From positions 145,656 to 209,655 of the forward strand of contig NZ_JMQI01000074.1 in NCBI RefSeq assembly GCF_000695625.1: 64,000 bases of DNA, read 5' to 3'. The number at the start of each line of letters is the position of its first letter. Position 1 is the stretch's first letter. Made by a program: the position numbers and the translations under genes. This document shows positions 25,226 through 33,990 of the stretch, piece after piece. This DNA comes from Amycolatopsis rifamycinica (GTDB taxonomy: Bacteria; Actinomycetota; Actinomycetes; Mycobacteriales; Pseudonocardiaceae). Below the pieces are notes generated by a model. The model did no database searches, had not been told where the DNA came from, and saw only the letters and a list, made by a program, of their open reading frames with translations.

Positions 25226-26401
25226 TCAGGTGTACCAGGTCGGCGTCGGGTACTCGCCGAGCAGGGCGTACGCCCCCACCTCGCGGCGCTTGTAGGGCAG
25301 CGGGTCGTGCAGCGAGTGCGTCCGCAGGTTGCGCCAGAACCGGTCCAGGCCGTACTTCGACGCGCTCGCCCGGGCCCCGGTCAGCTCGAAGATCTTCGTC
25401 CCGATCTCCAGGCCGGTGTCCACCGCCCGCTGTTTCGCGGCGGCGATGAGCACCGCCACCTCGCCGCGCGCTTCGGGCGTCAGCTCTTCGCGCGGGGCGT
25501 GCAGCACGCGGGAGATCGCGGTGCCCGCCTTGTCCACCAGGGCCTCCGCCGCCCACAGCTTGGCCTGCAGGTCGCCGTAGCCCTCGAGGATGTACCACTC
25601 CTCCGACGCGGCCTGCTTGTCGTCGCCGCCGTACGGCCAGGCGCGGGTGTGCTCGCGCGTGTAGGCGAGCGCGGTCTCCAGCGCGCCCTGCGCGATGCCG
25701 AGGTAGAAGTTGGCGAAGACGAGCTGGATGGCCGGGACGTTGAGGGTGTTGTAGACCAGCGGCCGGAACCGGCGGTCGACGTACCCGGCCGCCGACTCCC
25801 ACGGCACCCGGACCCCGGAGATCGTCACGCTGCCGGATTCGGTGAGCCGCTGGCCGATGTTGTCCCAGTCGTCGTGGAAGGTGATGCCCTCCTGCTGCGA
25901 CGGGACGATCGCGAAGATGTGGTCGTCGGTCCCCTCCAGGACGCCTTCCAGCACGGTCAGGTCCGAGACCTTGCCCCCGGTCGAGAACGACTTGTGCCCG
26001 TGGTAGACCAGCGAATCGCCGTCTTCGGTGATGGTCAGGTCGGCGTCACGCGGGTTCACCGCGCCGCCGAAGAACAGGTTGCCCGTCGTGTACAGCTCTT
26101 CGACCGCCGCCACCTGGGCGTCGGTGGCCACCAGGCGCGCCGCCCACGCCCACAGGTAGTGGTAGCCGAGCAGCTGCCCGATCGAGCCGTCGGCCTTGGC
26201 GATCTCGCGGATCACCCGGTACGCGGTTTCCCAGGTCTGCCCGCCACCGCCGTGCTCGGCCGGGCCGAGGAGGGTGACCAGGCCGTTGTCCTTCAACAGC
26301 CGGACTTCCTGGTACGGGGTCTCGCCCCGGCGGTCGCGCTCGACGGCGTCGACGGCGAGCTTGGCGGCGACTTCGCGCGCGCGTTCGATCCAGTCGGTCA
26401 T
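25226..26401 (-). CDS. Acyl-CoA dehydrogenase-fold flavin monooxygenase (DszC/SfnC-like)
   Basis: A 391-residue protein with the acyl-CoA dehydrogenase fold but the sequence style of reduced-flavin monooxygenases in sulfur assimilation (DszC, SfnB/SfnC): GAVNPRDADLTITEDGDSLVYHG and HKSFSTGGKVSDL, then ARASASKYGLDRFWRNLRTH near the end. It lacks the IIEGTxE catalytic motif of true acyl-CoA dehydrogenases. It would use FMNH2 from a separate reductase, not seen in the window. It overlaps the SfnG-like gene by 4 bp (ATGA) and is the last gene of the ABC transporter operon, which supports a desulfurisation role. A dibenzothiophene-like substrate is possible but unsupported. Confidence 0.85.
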   Translation of the reverse strand: MTDWIERAREVAAKLAVDAVERDRRGETPYQEVRLLKDNGLVTLLGPAEHGGGGQTWETAYRVIREIAKADGSIGQLLGYHYLWAWAARLVATDAQVAAVEELYTTGNLFFGGAVNPRDADLTITEDGDSLVYHGHKSFSTGGKVSDLTVLEGVLEGTDDHIFAIVPSQQEGITFHDDWDNIGQRLTESGSVTISGVRVPWESAAGYVDRRFRPLVYNTLNVPAIQLVFANFYLGIAQGALETALAYTREHTRAWPYGGDDKQAASEEWYILEGYGDLQAKLWAAEALVDKAGTAISRVLHAPREELTPEARGEVAVLIAAAKQRAVDTGLEIGTKIFELTGARASASKYGLDRFWRNLRTHSLHDPLPYKRREVGAYALLGEYPTPTWYT

Positions 26402-27528
26402 GCTCGGCTCCCCACGGGTTCGGGCGTCGCGGCGCTGTGGTCGATGTCCTTTTCGAGTTCGCGGACGATCGGCAGGACGTGCTTGCCGAAGTACTCGACG
26501 TCCTCCTGGAAGTGCAGGAAACCGAGCAGCAGCAGGCTCGCGCCGCGGCGCTTGTACTCGATGGCGCGTTCGGCGATCTGTTCCGGGGTGCCGATGAGCC
26601 GGGTGCGGAAGCCGTCGTTGTACTGGACGAGGTCGGCGAACTCCGAATCCGCCCACATGCCCTTCTTGTCCGCCGTGGCGTTGCCGGCCTGCTGCACCGC
26701 GGACCGGAACCCCTCCACCGCCGCCACATTGGCCTTGGCGACGATTTCGCGCAGCACGTCCCGCGCTTCGGCTTCGGTTTCGCGGGCGATCACGAAACCG
26801 TTCAGGCCGAACCGGACCGCGTGGTCGTTTTCGGCGGCGTAGCCGCGGACCTCGGCCACCTGCTCGCTGAACCCGTCGTAATCCTTGCCGTTGCTGAAGT
26901 ACCAGTCCGAAACGCGGCCTGCCAGCTTGCGCGCGGCCGTGGAGTTCCCGCCCTGGAAGATCTCCGGATGCGGACGTCCCTCGCCCGATCGCGGCTTGGG
27001 CTTGATGTCGAAATCGTGGATCCGGTAGAAGTCGCCGGAGAACTCGGCGTGGTCGTTCGTCCACAGTTCCTTGAGCACCCGGATGAACTCCTCGGACCGG
27101 CGGTACCGCTCGTCGTGCTCCAGCCAGGGTTCGCCGAGCCCGGTGAACTCGTCCTTGAACCAGCCGCTGACGACGTTCACCGCGGCGCGGCCGCCGGACA
27201 GCTCGTCCGCGCTCGCGATGAACTTCGCCAGCACACCCGGGTGCCACAACCCGGGGTGCACGGCCGCGATGACCTTCAGCCGCTGCGTCGCCAGCAGCAG
27301 CGCGAGGCTGAAACCGGTCGATTCGTGTTGGTAGGCGGCGCCGTAACTGGCGGTGTAGCGCACCTGCGTGAGGGCGTATTCGAACCCGTTGTTCTCGGCG
27401 ATGACCGCGAGATCCCGGTTGTATTCGTACCCCCAGTCGGTGCGCTGTTCGATGTCACTGGTGACGAGCCCGCCGCTGACGTTCGGCACCCAATACGCGA
27501 ATTTCAAAGGTTCGTGGAGCTGGGTCAT
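26398..27528 (-). CDS. sfnG: FMNH2-dependent dimethylsulfone monooxygenase-like (SfnG family)
   Basis: A 376-residue luciferase-family monooxygenase. The opening LKFAYWVPNVSGGLVTSDIEQ, then NRDLAVIAENNGFEYALTQV and FEYALTQVRYTASYGAAYQHE, and NVVSGWFKDEFTGLGEPWLEH are close to SfnG, which oxidises dimethyl sulfone to methanesulfinate. The ATG at 27528 begins at this conserved N-terminus; the frame extends upstream with unrelated residues. It is 22 bp downstream of the ABC ATPase gene and overlaps the DszC/SfnC-like gene, forming one transcription unit. The exact substrate (sulfone, sulfonate or another small organosulfur compound) is inferred from family only. Confidence 0.85.
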   Translation of the reverse strand: MTQLHEPLKFAYWVPNVSGGLVTSDIEQRTDWGYEYNRDLAVIAENNGFEYALTQVRYTASYGAAYQHESTGFSLALLLATQRLKVIAAVHPGLWHPGVLAKFIASADELSGGRAAVNVVSGWFKDEFTGLGEPWLEHDERYRRSEEFIRVLKELWTNDHAEFSGDFYRIHDFDIKPKPRSGEGRPHPEIFQGGNSTAARKLAGRVSDWYFSNGKDYDGFSEQVAEVRGYAAENDHAVRFGLNGFVIARETEAEARDVLREIVAKANVAAVEGFRSAVQQAGNATADKKGMWADSEFADLVQYNDGFRTRLIGTPEQIAERAIEYKRRGASLLLLGFLHFQEDVEYFGKHVLPIVRELEKDIDHSAATPEPVGSRA

Positions 27529-27550
27529 GATCGGAGAATGGGGCATGGGA

Positions 27551-29128
27551 TCACGGCTCGGCAAAAGCATCCACGTGCTGGGAAACCGCCCGGCGCCCGG
27601 GAATCGCCGCCAGCAGTTCTTTCGTGTACTCCGCTTCCGGCCGTTCCAGGACCCGGGCCGCCGGGCCCAGCTCCACCAAAGCACCGGCGCGCATGACGCC
27701 GACGTGGTCGGCGAGCTGCCGGACCACCGCCAGGTCGTGCGAAATGAACAGGTACGACAACCCCAGCGACGCCTGCAGGTCCGCCAGCAACGCGAGGATC
27801 TGCGCCTGCACCGAGACGTCCAGCGCCGACACCGGTTCGTCGCACACCACCAGGTCCGGCTTCAGCGCCAGCGCCCGCGCGATCGCGACCCGCTGCCGCT
27901 GGCCACCGGACAGCTCCGCCGGCTTCCGGCGCGCCACCGACGCCGGCAGGGCCACCTGGTCCAGCAGCTCGGCCACCCGGGCCCGGCGGTCCGGCAGCCC
28001 GAACGCCCGCAGCGGCTCCGCCACCACGTCCTCGATCGAGAACTTCGGGTTCAGCGACGCGTACGGGTTCTGGTAGACGATCTGCATCCGCCGCCGCAGC
28101 CGTCTGAGTTCGCCGCCACCGAGCGACGTGATGTCCCGGCCGCCGAACGACACCGAGCCCGCCGACGGCGTCTCCAGCCGCAGCACCATGCGGGCCGTCG
28201 TCGACTTGCCCGAGCCGGATTCGCCGACCAGCGCCAGGGTCTGCCCCCGCGGGATGTCGAACGAAACGCCGTCGACCGCGCGGATCCCGCCGTCGAACGT
28301 CTTCGCGAGGTCCCGGACCGACACCAGGGGCTCGGCGGCCGGCGCGGGCGGCCGCACCGCGCTCGACAGGCTGGGGGCCGCCGCGATCAGCTGCCGCGTG
28401 TACGGGTGCGCCGGCGCGCTGACGACCGACGAACCCTCTTCGACGACCGTTCCCCGCGAGAGCACCACGATCCGCGACGCCCGGTCGGCCGCGACCCCGA
28501 GGTCGTGCGTGATGAGCAGGATCGCCGTCCCGGATTCGGCCGCCAGCCGCGTGAGGTGGTCGAGGATCCGCCGCTGCACGGTGACGTCCAGCGCCGAAGT
28601 CGGCTCGTCCGCGATGATCAGCTTCGGGCGCCCGGCCAGCGCGGCCGCGATCAGCACGCGCTGCCGCAGGCCGCCCGACAGCTGGTGCGGGTACTGCCGC
28701 GCCCGCAGCCGCGGCTCGGGCACCCCCGCGCGCTCCAGCAGCTCGATCGCCTGCGCCGCCGCCGACCGCCGGTCCGCGAGGCCGTGGATCTTCAGCACCT
28801 CCGCCACCTGGTCGCCGACCCGGTGCACGGGGTTCAGCGACACCGCCGGGTCCTGCGGCACCAGCGCGATCTCGCGCCCGCGCACGCCGCGCCACTGCTT
28901 CGGCGAGAGCGAAAGCAGGTCGCGGCCGTCGAAGGTGATCGAGCCGCCGTCGACGCGGCCGCCGCGCGGGAGCAGCCCGATGGCCGCGTGCGCGGTCGTC
29001 GACTTGCCCGAGCCCGATTCGCCGACGACGGCGACCACTTCACCGGCACCGACGTCGAAGCCGACGTCACGGACGGCCGGGACTCCTCCGTACGATACGG
29101 CCAGGTCCGAGATGCGCAGCAGGGTCAT
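27551..29128 (-). CDS. Fused double ATP-binding subunit of a peptide/nickel-type ABC importer (DppDF-like)
   Basis: A 525-residue cytoplasmic protein with two complete nucleotide-binding domains in tandem. NBD1 (about 1-255) has Walker A GESGSGKST, signature LSGGLRQR and Walker B LIIADEPTSALD. NBD2 (about 268-520) has GESGSGKST, LSGGQRQR and LVVCDEPVSALD. Fusion of DppD- and DppF-type ATPases is common in actinobacteria. The ATG at 29128 overlaps the upstream permease stop by 4 bp; GGAGGAGAC precedes it. It powers uptake through the two permeases, with substrate supplied by the lipoprotein at 30901. Confidence 0.95.
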   Translation of the reverse strand: MTLLRISDLAVSYGGVPAVRDVGFDVGAGEVVAVVGESGSGKSTTAHAAIGLLPRGGRVDGGSITFDGRDLLSLSPKQWRGVRGREIALVPQDPAVSLNPVHRVGDQVAEVLKIHGLADRRSAAAQAIELLERAGVPEPRLRARQYPHQLSGGLRQRVLIAAALAGRPKLIIADEPTSALDVTVQRRILDHLTRLAAESGTAILLITHDLGVAADRASRIVVLSRGTVVEEGSSVVSAPAHPYTRQLIAAAPSLSSAVRPPAPAAEPLVSVRDLAKTFDGGIRAVDGVSFDIPRGQTLALVGESGSGKSTTARMVLRLETPSAGSVSFGGRDITSLGGGELRRLRRRMQIVYQNPYASLNPKFSIEDVVAEPLRAFGLPDRRARVAELLDQVALPASVARRKPAELSGGQRQRVAIARALALKPDLVVCDEPVSALDVSVQAQILALLADLQASLGLSYLFISHDLAVVRQLADHVGVMRAGALVELGPAARVLERPEAEYTKELLAAIPGRRAVSQHVDAFAEP

Positions 29129-29955
29129 CGGTCTCCTCCGTCCAGCGCCCGGGACAGCCGGTTCGCGGCGAGCACCACCGCCGCGACCGTCAGGCCCGGG
29201 AACGTCGTCATCCACCAGGCCGTGGCCAGGAAGCTGCGCCCGCCCGCGACGAGCGCGCCCCACTCCGGCGTCGGCGGGGTCGCGCCGAAGCCGAGGAAGC
29301 TCAGCGCCGACACCTCGAGCACGGCCGTGCCGAGGGTGAGCGTGGCCAGTGCGAGCACCGGGCCCGCCGCGTTCGGCAGGACGTGCCGCAGGAGCACCCC
29401 CGACCAGCGCACGCCGGAGGCTCGCGCCGCCTCGACGAACACGCCGTTGCGCACGCGCAGCACCTCCGCGCGCATGACCCGCGCGAAAGACGCCAGGTTC
29501 GCGATGCCGACGGCGATCGCGACGTTCGTCGTGCCGAAGCCCAGGGCCGTGACCAGGGCCAGCGACAGCAGGATCGGCGGGATGGCCAGGAAGACGTCGA
29601 CGACCCGCATGATCGCCGTGTCCGCCCAGCCGCCGCGGAACCCGGCGAGCAGGCCGAGCGCCGAGCCCGCGACGAGCGCCACGAGCACGGCGATCGCGGT
29701 GGCCCGCAGCGAAAGCGCCGCGCCGTGGATCACCCGCGCGTAGACGTCCCGGCCGGTTTCGTCGGTGCCGAACAGGTGCCGCGGCGACGGCCCGTGCAGC
29801 CGTTCCGCCGGGACGCCGGCGATCGGGTCGTACCCGGTCAGCAGCGCCGGCGCGAACGCCGCGAGCAGCACGAAGGCCAGCACCGCCACCGCCAGCACCA
29901 GCCCGGGCGGCACTTTCACGTGAAAGTGCCGCCTGGCGAGGGTCAGGTCAGCCAC
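29125..29955 (-). CDS. ABC transporter permease, DppC type
   Basis: A 276-residue inner-membrane permease with about six helices; the first is LVLAVAVLAFVLLAAFAPALL. The EAA loop that contacts the ATPase reads EAARASGVRWSGVLLRHVLPN. It begins with GTG at 29955, overlapping the DppB-type gene by 8 bp. A 28-bp perfect DNA palindrome (29906-29933) lies inside codons 8-17, coding for a short polar segment before the first helix, so the N-terminus may have been extended by its insertion. Confidence 0.92.
   Translation of the reverse strand: MADLTLARRHFHVKVPPGLVLAVAVLAFVLLAAFAPALLTGYDPIAGVPAERLHGPSPRHLFGTDETGRDVYARVIHGAALSLRATAIAVLVALVAGSALGLLAGFRGGWADTAIMRVVDVFLAIPPILLSLALVTALGFGTTNVAIAVGIANLASFARVMRAEVLRVRNGVFVEAARASGVRWSGVLLRHVLPNAAGPVLALATLTLGTAVLEVSALSFLGFGATPPTPEWGALVAGGRSFLATAWWMTTFPGLTVAAVVLAANRLSRALDGGDR
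29906..29933. repeat. 28-bp perfect palindrome inside a coding sequence
   Basis: GGCGGCACTTTCAC (29906-29919) is followed directly by its exact reverse complement (29920-29933) with no spacer. The centre is CACGTG. Its A/T-rich core is unusual in this sequence. It is read as ARRHFHVKVPP near the start of the DppC-type permease. No second copy was found in the window by eye. Confidence 0.85.
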
Positions 29956-30904
29956 GGGGCACCGCCTCCGGGGTGCGGGCGATGCGCGGGTCGAGCAGCG
30001 GGTAGAGCAGGTCGACGACCAGGTTGAGCACCACGAACACCAACGCGGCCAGCACGATCACCGCCTGCACGACCGGGACGTCCTGGGCGGTGACGGCGGC
30101 CGCGGTGATCCGGCCGACGCCGTCGCGCGAGAACACCGTCTCGGTGATCACCGAGCCCGCGACGAGGTTGCCCGCCACCACGCCGGCGACGGTCAGCGCC
30201 GGCACGGCCGCGTTGCGCAGCAGGTGTCCGAAGTGGACGCGCCAGCGGCTCGCCCCCTTCGCCGCCGCGATCTCCGCATACGGCTCTCGCTGCTGCGTGG
30301 CCAGGCTTTTGGCCAGCACCTGCCCGATGATCGCGCCGGTCGGCAGGGCGAGGGTGACGGCGGGCAGGAGGATCGACGCGAAACCCTGCGTGCCCAGCGC
30401 GGGCAGCAGCCGCAGCCGGAAGGAGAAGAACTGGATCAACAGCAACCCGACCCAGAACGGCGGCAGCGAGATCGCCAGCGACGGCAGGGACAGCAGGGCC
30501 TGCCGCAGCCGGCGGAACCGGGTGAACGTGCCGAGGAACGCCGAGCCGCCGCCGAACAGCACCGCGAACACCAGCGCCAGCCCGGTGACGGCGAGCGTCG
30601 GCGGCAACGCCGTGACGACCATGCGCGTCGCGTCGTCACCGGTGGCGACACTGCTCCCGAAGTCGCCGTGCAACGCCGAGACCAGCCGTTTCAGGTACTG
30701 CACCGGCAGCGGCGAGTCGAGCCCGTACTCGGCGCGGGCGGCCGCGAGCTGCTCCGCCGTCGCCGACGAGCCCGCCTCCCCGGCGGCGAGTTTCGCCGAA
30801 ACGGCGTCACCCGGCAGCAGGTAGAGGATCAGGAAGGACAGCGTGAACGCCGCCCACAGCACGAACACCGCCTGCCCGGCGCGGCGGAGGAGGTAGCGCC
30901 TCAC
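29948..30904 (-). CDS. ABC transporter permease, DppB type
   Basis: A 318-residue inner-membrane permease. It opens RRYLLRRAGQAVFVLWAAFT, the usual DppB start with the first helix, and carries the EAA loop EIAAAKGASRWRVHFGHLLRN. The GTG at 30904 overlaps the stop of the solute-binding protein gene by 4 bp (GTGA), which fixes the start; the much longer open frame upstream is antisense-type noise over that gene. Together with the DppC-type partner it forms the channel of the importer. Confidence 0.92.
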   Translation of the reverse strand: MRRYLLRRAGQAVFVLWAAFTLSFLILYLLPGDAVSAKLAAGEAGSSATAEQLAAARAEYGLDSPLPVQYLKRLVSALHGDFGSSVATGDDATRMVVTALPPTLAVTGLALVFAVLFGGGSAFLGTFTRFRRLRQALLSLPSLAISLPPFWVGLLLIQFFSFRLRLLPALGTQGFASILLPAVTLALPTGAIIGQVLAKSLATQQREPYAEIAAAKGASRWRVHFGHLLRNAAVPALTVAGVVAGNLVAGSVITETVFSRDGVGRITAAAVTAQDVPVVQAVIVLAALVFVVLNLVVDLLYPLLDPRIARTPEAVPRG

Positions 30905-32511
30905 GACAGCCACGCGTCGAACAGCTGCAGCCGCGACGACGCCTCGAAGTCGACGGCGTGCGCCTTCGAGCTGAGCGCGACGACCTGGGTCAGCTCGAAC
31001 ACCGGGACCGCGTAGGCGTGGCCGACGATCAGCTTCTGCGCCTCGTCGGCCGCCGGCCTGCGCTTGGCCGCGTCCACAGTGGACGACTGCGCGTCGAGCG
31101 CGGCGTCGAGGGGGTTGCCCGGGGTGAGCTTGCTGCGGTTGCCGGCCTTGGTGGAGAACTGGCTGCGCAGGATGTCCGGATCGGCCCGGGTCACGTTGTA
31201 CCAGAGGAAGTCGTAGTTCCCGGACAGCTGGATCTGCGTGGTTTCGGCCGTGGTGTGCTGCTCGATCCGCAGGTCGAAGCCGATCTTGCGGAGCTGCTGC
31301 TGGATCAGCTCCAGCACGCTGCGGTTCTGGTTGAACACCGGCGAGAACACCACCGCCGCACTCAGCCGCTGCCCGTCCTTGACGCGGATCCCGTCGGGAC
31401 CGGGCACCCAGCCGTCGCCGTCCAGCAGCGCGGCCGCGCCCTTCGGGTCGTAGGCGAGCTGCTGCGAGAGGTCGCTGTGCAACGGCGTAGCCGAGCCGAG
31501 GATGCTCGTGGCGGCCTGGTAGCTCGGCGTCAGCACGGTGCTCACCACCTCGGCCCGGTCGACGCCCTTGAGCACGGCCTGGCGCACCTTCTCCGCGGCG
31601 AGGACACCGCGGGTGGTGTTGGCGTGCAGGTTGAACACCACCCCGGGGTTGGGCCGGATGTTCTCGCCGAACCCGTTGCCGGTGAACTGCGGCTCGTCGA
31701 CCGGCTGGATGTCGGTGGCCGCGTCGAGCTGGCCGGAGGCGAGGCTGCCGGTGCGGACGCCGGGTTCGGGCACGATCTTGTAGTCGATCTTGTCCAGGTA
31801 GGCCTCGCCCTGGTGCTTGAACAGCGACGAGCCCCAGGCGTAACCCTTCCGCTTGGCCAGGACGATCTCCTGGTTCTGCTTGAAGCTTTCGAACACGAAC
31901 GGCCCGGACCCGATCAGGCCGGTGCCCTGGCAACGCTGTTCCGGCGTCTTCGTGAACGCCGCGGGGGCCAGGACGCCGAGTGAGACGGTCGAGCCGGCCT
32001 GCAGGAACTGCGCGCTGGGCGCGGAGAACTCGAGCCGGACGGTCCGCGGGTCGACCACCGTCGACCCCTGGTACGCGGCCAGGTAGCCGAAGCCGAGCTG
32101 GGCCTTCGTGCCGAGGGCCTTGATGCCGTCGAAGCTGGTCTTCACGGCGGCCGCGTCGACCGGGCTGCCGTCGGCGAACGTCGCGCCGGAGCGCAGGTGG
32201 AAGGTGAACGCGGTGGAATCGGCGTTGATCTCCCACTTCTCGGCCAGCCACGGCTTGATCTCGCCGGTCTTCGGGTCCTGGTCGGTGAGGGAGTCGACCA
32301 GCTGGCGGGCGACGTTGATCGACGCGTTCGTCGCGGTCTGCTGCGGGTCGATGCAGTCGGGCGCGGACGAGATGCCCAGCCGCAGCGTGCCGCCGGGCTT
32401 CGGCGGGCCCGCGTCGGCCGCCGCTTCACCGCCGGCGGCGGAGCAGGCGGTGAGCAGCACGGGCAGGGCGAGCAGGGCCGCGGCGTTGCGGGCACGGGAA
32501 AGAGAGGACAC
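30901..32511 (-). CDS. Lipoprotein solute-binding protein of a peptide/nickel/organosulfur-type ABC importer
   Basis: A 536-residue SBP_bac_5 family protein. The signal peptide ends in the lipobox LLTAC with C23 as the lipidated cysteine. The mature domain has the family features KPGGTLRLGISSAPDCIDPQ near its start and a YDFLWYNVTRADPDILRSQF segment in the C-terminal lobe. It starts with GTG at 32511, preceded by GGAGG. It is the promoter-proximal gene of a six-gene operon ending in two flavin monooxygenases, so its ligand is probably the compound they oxidise, such as a sulfone or sulfonate. No terminator is visible before the operon's last gene. Confidence 0.9.
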   Translation of the reverse strand: MSSLSRARNAAALLALPVLLTACSAAGGEAAADAGPPKPGGTLRLGISSAPDCIDPQQTATNASINVARQLVDSLTDQDPKTGEIKPWLAEKWEINADSTAFTFHLRSGATFADGSPVDAAAVKTSFDGIKALGTKAQLGFGYLAAYQGSTVVDPRTVRLEFSAPSAQFLQAGSTVSLGVLAPAAFTKTPEQRCQGTGLIGSGPFVFESFKQNQEIVLAKRKGYAWGSSLFKHQGEAYLDKIDYKIVPEPGVRTGSLASGQLDAATDIQPVDEPQFTGNGFGENIRPNPGVVFNLHANTTRGVLAAEKVRQAVLKGVDRAEVVSTVLTPSYQAATSILGSATPLHSDLSQQLAYDPKGAAALLDGDGWVPGPDGIRVKDGQRLSAAVVFSPVFNQNRSVLELIQQQLRKIGFDLRIEQHTTAETTQIQLSGNYDFLWYNVTRADPDILRSQFSTKAGNRSKLTPGNPLDAALDAQSSTVDAAKRRPAADEAQKLIVGHAYAVPVFELTQVVALSSKAHAVDFEASSRLQLFDAWLS

Positions 32512-32812
32512 CGGACGGCCTCCAGCGGGGAGCGGTTGCGCTTTCGGAACGCGACGCTAGCCACCCGTCCGGCGCCGTCCCACTCCGCGAACCGGAGTCC
32601 CAATCTTTGACACCGCGGCGAGACACCCTTGACACGCAAGCGTTTTCGGGTCTCCGGCCCGGGTCGCCGTCCACATCGTGAACGCGCGTGCGCCGCGGCG
32701 GCGCACCGGATAGCTGTGGAGCCATGACTTCGCCCGCCCGGCCGCGCCCGGATCGTCACGTCGAGGGCACTCGACGGCTCGTCGGCCCCGAGCGGGCCCG
32801 GGCGCGGCGCCG
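32512..32812 (-). pseudogene. 301-bp gap with a vestigial ABC-ATPase Walker B/D-loop segment
   Basis: On the minus strand 32786-32745 encodes ADEPSSALDVTIRA, an unmistakable ABC ATPase Walker B plus D-loop followed by the peptide-transporter 'LDVT' pattern. Nothing upstream or downstream in the same frame continues the domain. The rest of the gap contains the ribosome-binding site (GGAGG, about 10 nt before 32511) and presumably the promoter of the importer operon. I infer a deletion scar from an older transporter gene. Confidence 0.45.
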
Positions 32813-33736
32813 CTACATCGCCCCGGCCAGCTGCCAGGTGCGCAGCCGCTCCCGCGCCGACCGCATGCCCGCCTGGATCAGGACGACCTCCGTCGCGCCG
32901 GCGTCGAAGTACCGGCGCAGGCCCGCCTCGACCGTGCGCTCGTCGCCGATCAGCGCGAGGTCGGCCGCGTGCGTGGCGCCCTCCGCGTCGAGGATGCGGC
33001 GGTAGGACGGGATGTCGCCGTAGTAGCCCAGGTGGACCGCGGCGATCTGACGGACCGTCTCGGGGTCGTCGGTCACCACGGCCGGGACCGCCGCGATCAC
33101 CCGTGGCTCCGGACGCCCCGCGCCGGCGGCGGCCTTGGTCACCGTGGGCACGACGTGCTCCGCGAGCGCCCGCGGGCCGGCCAGGAACGGGAGGGTGCCG
33201 TCCGCGAGCTCCCCGGCCACGCGCAGGGCCTGCGGCCCCATCGCGGCGACGACGACGGGGACGTCGCCACCGCCGGGCACGGCCGTGGGCAGCGGCGGGC
33301 GGGCGGTGAGCGTCTCGCCGTCGAACTCCGGACGGCGGCCGTCGAGCAGGTCGCGCAGCACGGTCAGGGACTCGCGCAGGGACGTGATGGGTGGCGGGTA
33401 TTCGAAGCCGAACGCCGGTTCCAGCAGGCTCCGCACGCCCAGGCCCAGCCCGAGGGTGAACCGCCCGCCGGTGGCGGCCTGCGCGGTCTGCGCCTGCGCG
33501 GCGAGGTGGAGCGGGTGCCGCGGGTAGAGCGGCACGACGGCGGTCCCGACGGCGACTTCGGGCACCGCGCGCCCGGCGAGGGCGGCCAGCGTGAGGGCGT
33601 CGTGGTCGAACAGCTGGGAGAACCAGACGGAGCGAAGGCCGGCGTCGGCGGCCTCGCGGGTCTGGGCGAGCAGCGCCTCGACGCTGTTGGCGACCCCCGA
33701 CAGGTCGCCGGCGGGCAGGGCGGCACCGATGGTCAT
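32813..33736 (-). CDS. LLM-class F420-type oxidoreductase
   Basis: A 307-residue luciferase-like protein opening MTIGAALPAGDLSGVANSVE, with RFTLGLGLGVRSLLEPAFGF and a C-terminal FDAGATEVVLIQAGMR. It fits the actinobacterial TIGR03564-like F420-dependent group. The ATG at 33736 follows GGAGGAA. It lies 301 bp upstream of the importer operon on the same strand and may add a redox step to the same pathway, or be independent. The upstream gap is filled with a degenerate tandem repeat. Confidence 0.82.
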   Translation of the reverse strand: MTIGAALPAGDLSGVANSVEALLAQTREAADAGLRSVWFSQLFDHDALTLAALAGRAVPEVAVGTAVVPLYPRHPLHLAAQAQTAQAATGGRFTLGLGLGVRSLLEPAFGFEYPPPITSLRESLTVLRDLLDGRRPEFDGETLTARPPLPTAVPGGGDVPVVVAAMGPQALRVAGELADGTLPFLAGPRALAEHVVPTVTKAAAGAGRPEPRVIAAVPAVVTDDPETVRQIAAVHLGYYGDIPSYRRILDAEGATHAADLALIGDERTVEAGLRRYFDAGATEVVLIQAGMRSARERLRTWQLAGAM

Positions 33737-33747
33737 GGCGGTTCCTC

Positions 33748-33985
33748 CGGGGCGGATCGGGCTTTTCGGGACAGGGCGGGCTTCTCGGGCGGCAGGGCCG
33801 GTTCTCGGGCGGCAATCGGGGCTTTTCGGCAGCAGGGCGGGCTTCTCGGGCGGCAGTCCAGGATTCTCGGGCAGCAGCCGAGGCTTCTCAGGCGGCAGTC
33901 CGAGCTCCTCGCGCAGCAGTCAGGGCTCCTCGGGCGGCCATCCGGTTCGCGGGGCGGCAATCCGGTGCGCGGGGCGGCGAACGGC
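33748..33985. repeat. Degenerate tandem repeat, unit about 22-25 bp
   Basis: The unit GGCTTCTCGGGCGGCAGTCC recurs about ten times with drift (for example at 33837, 33859, 33882 and 33904) between the SARP gene stop and the LLM gene. Later units lose the CTTCTC core and end as CGGGGCGGCAATCC. The array has no convincing coding potential on either strand; the frames through it are low-complexity Arg/Pro/Cys peptides. It may act as a terminator buffer or be a neutral minisatellite. Confidence 0.7.
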
Positions 33986-33990
33986 CGCGG

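Noticed and set aside
25226..26401. Ordinary acyl-CoA dehydrogenase of beta-oxidation
   Set aside because: It lacks the catalytic IIEGTxE motif, resembles DszC/SfnC-type monooxygenases and is coupled to an SfnG-like gene.
33733..33960. 75-codon minus-strand frame upstream of the LLM gene
   Set aside because: It is only a translation of the degenerate tandem repeat, with no ribosome-binding site.
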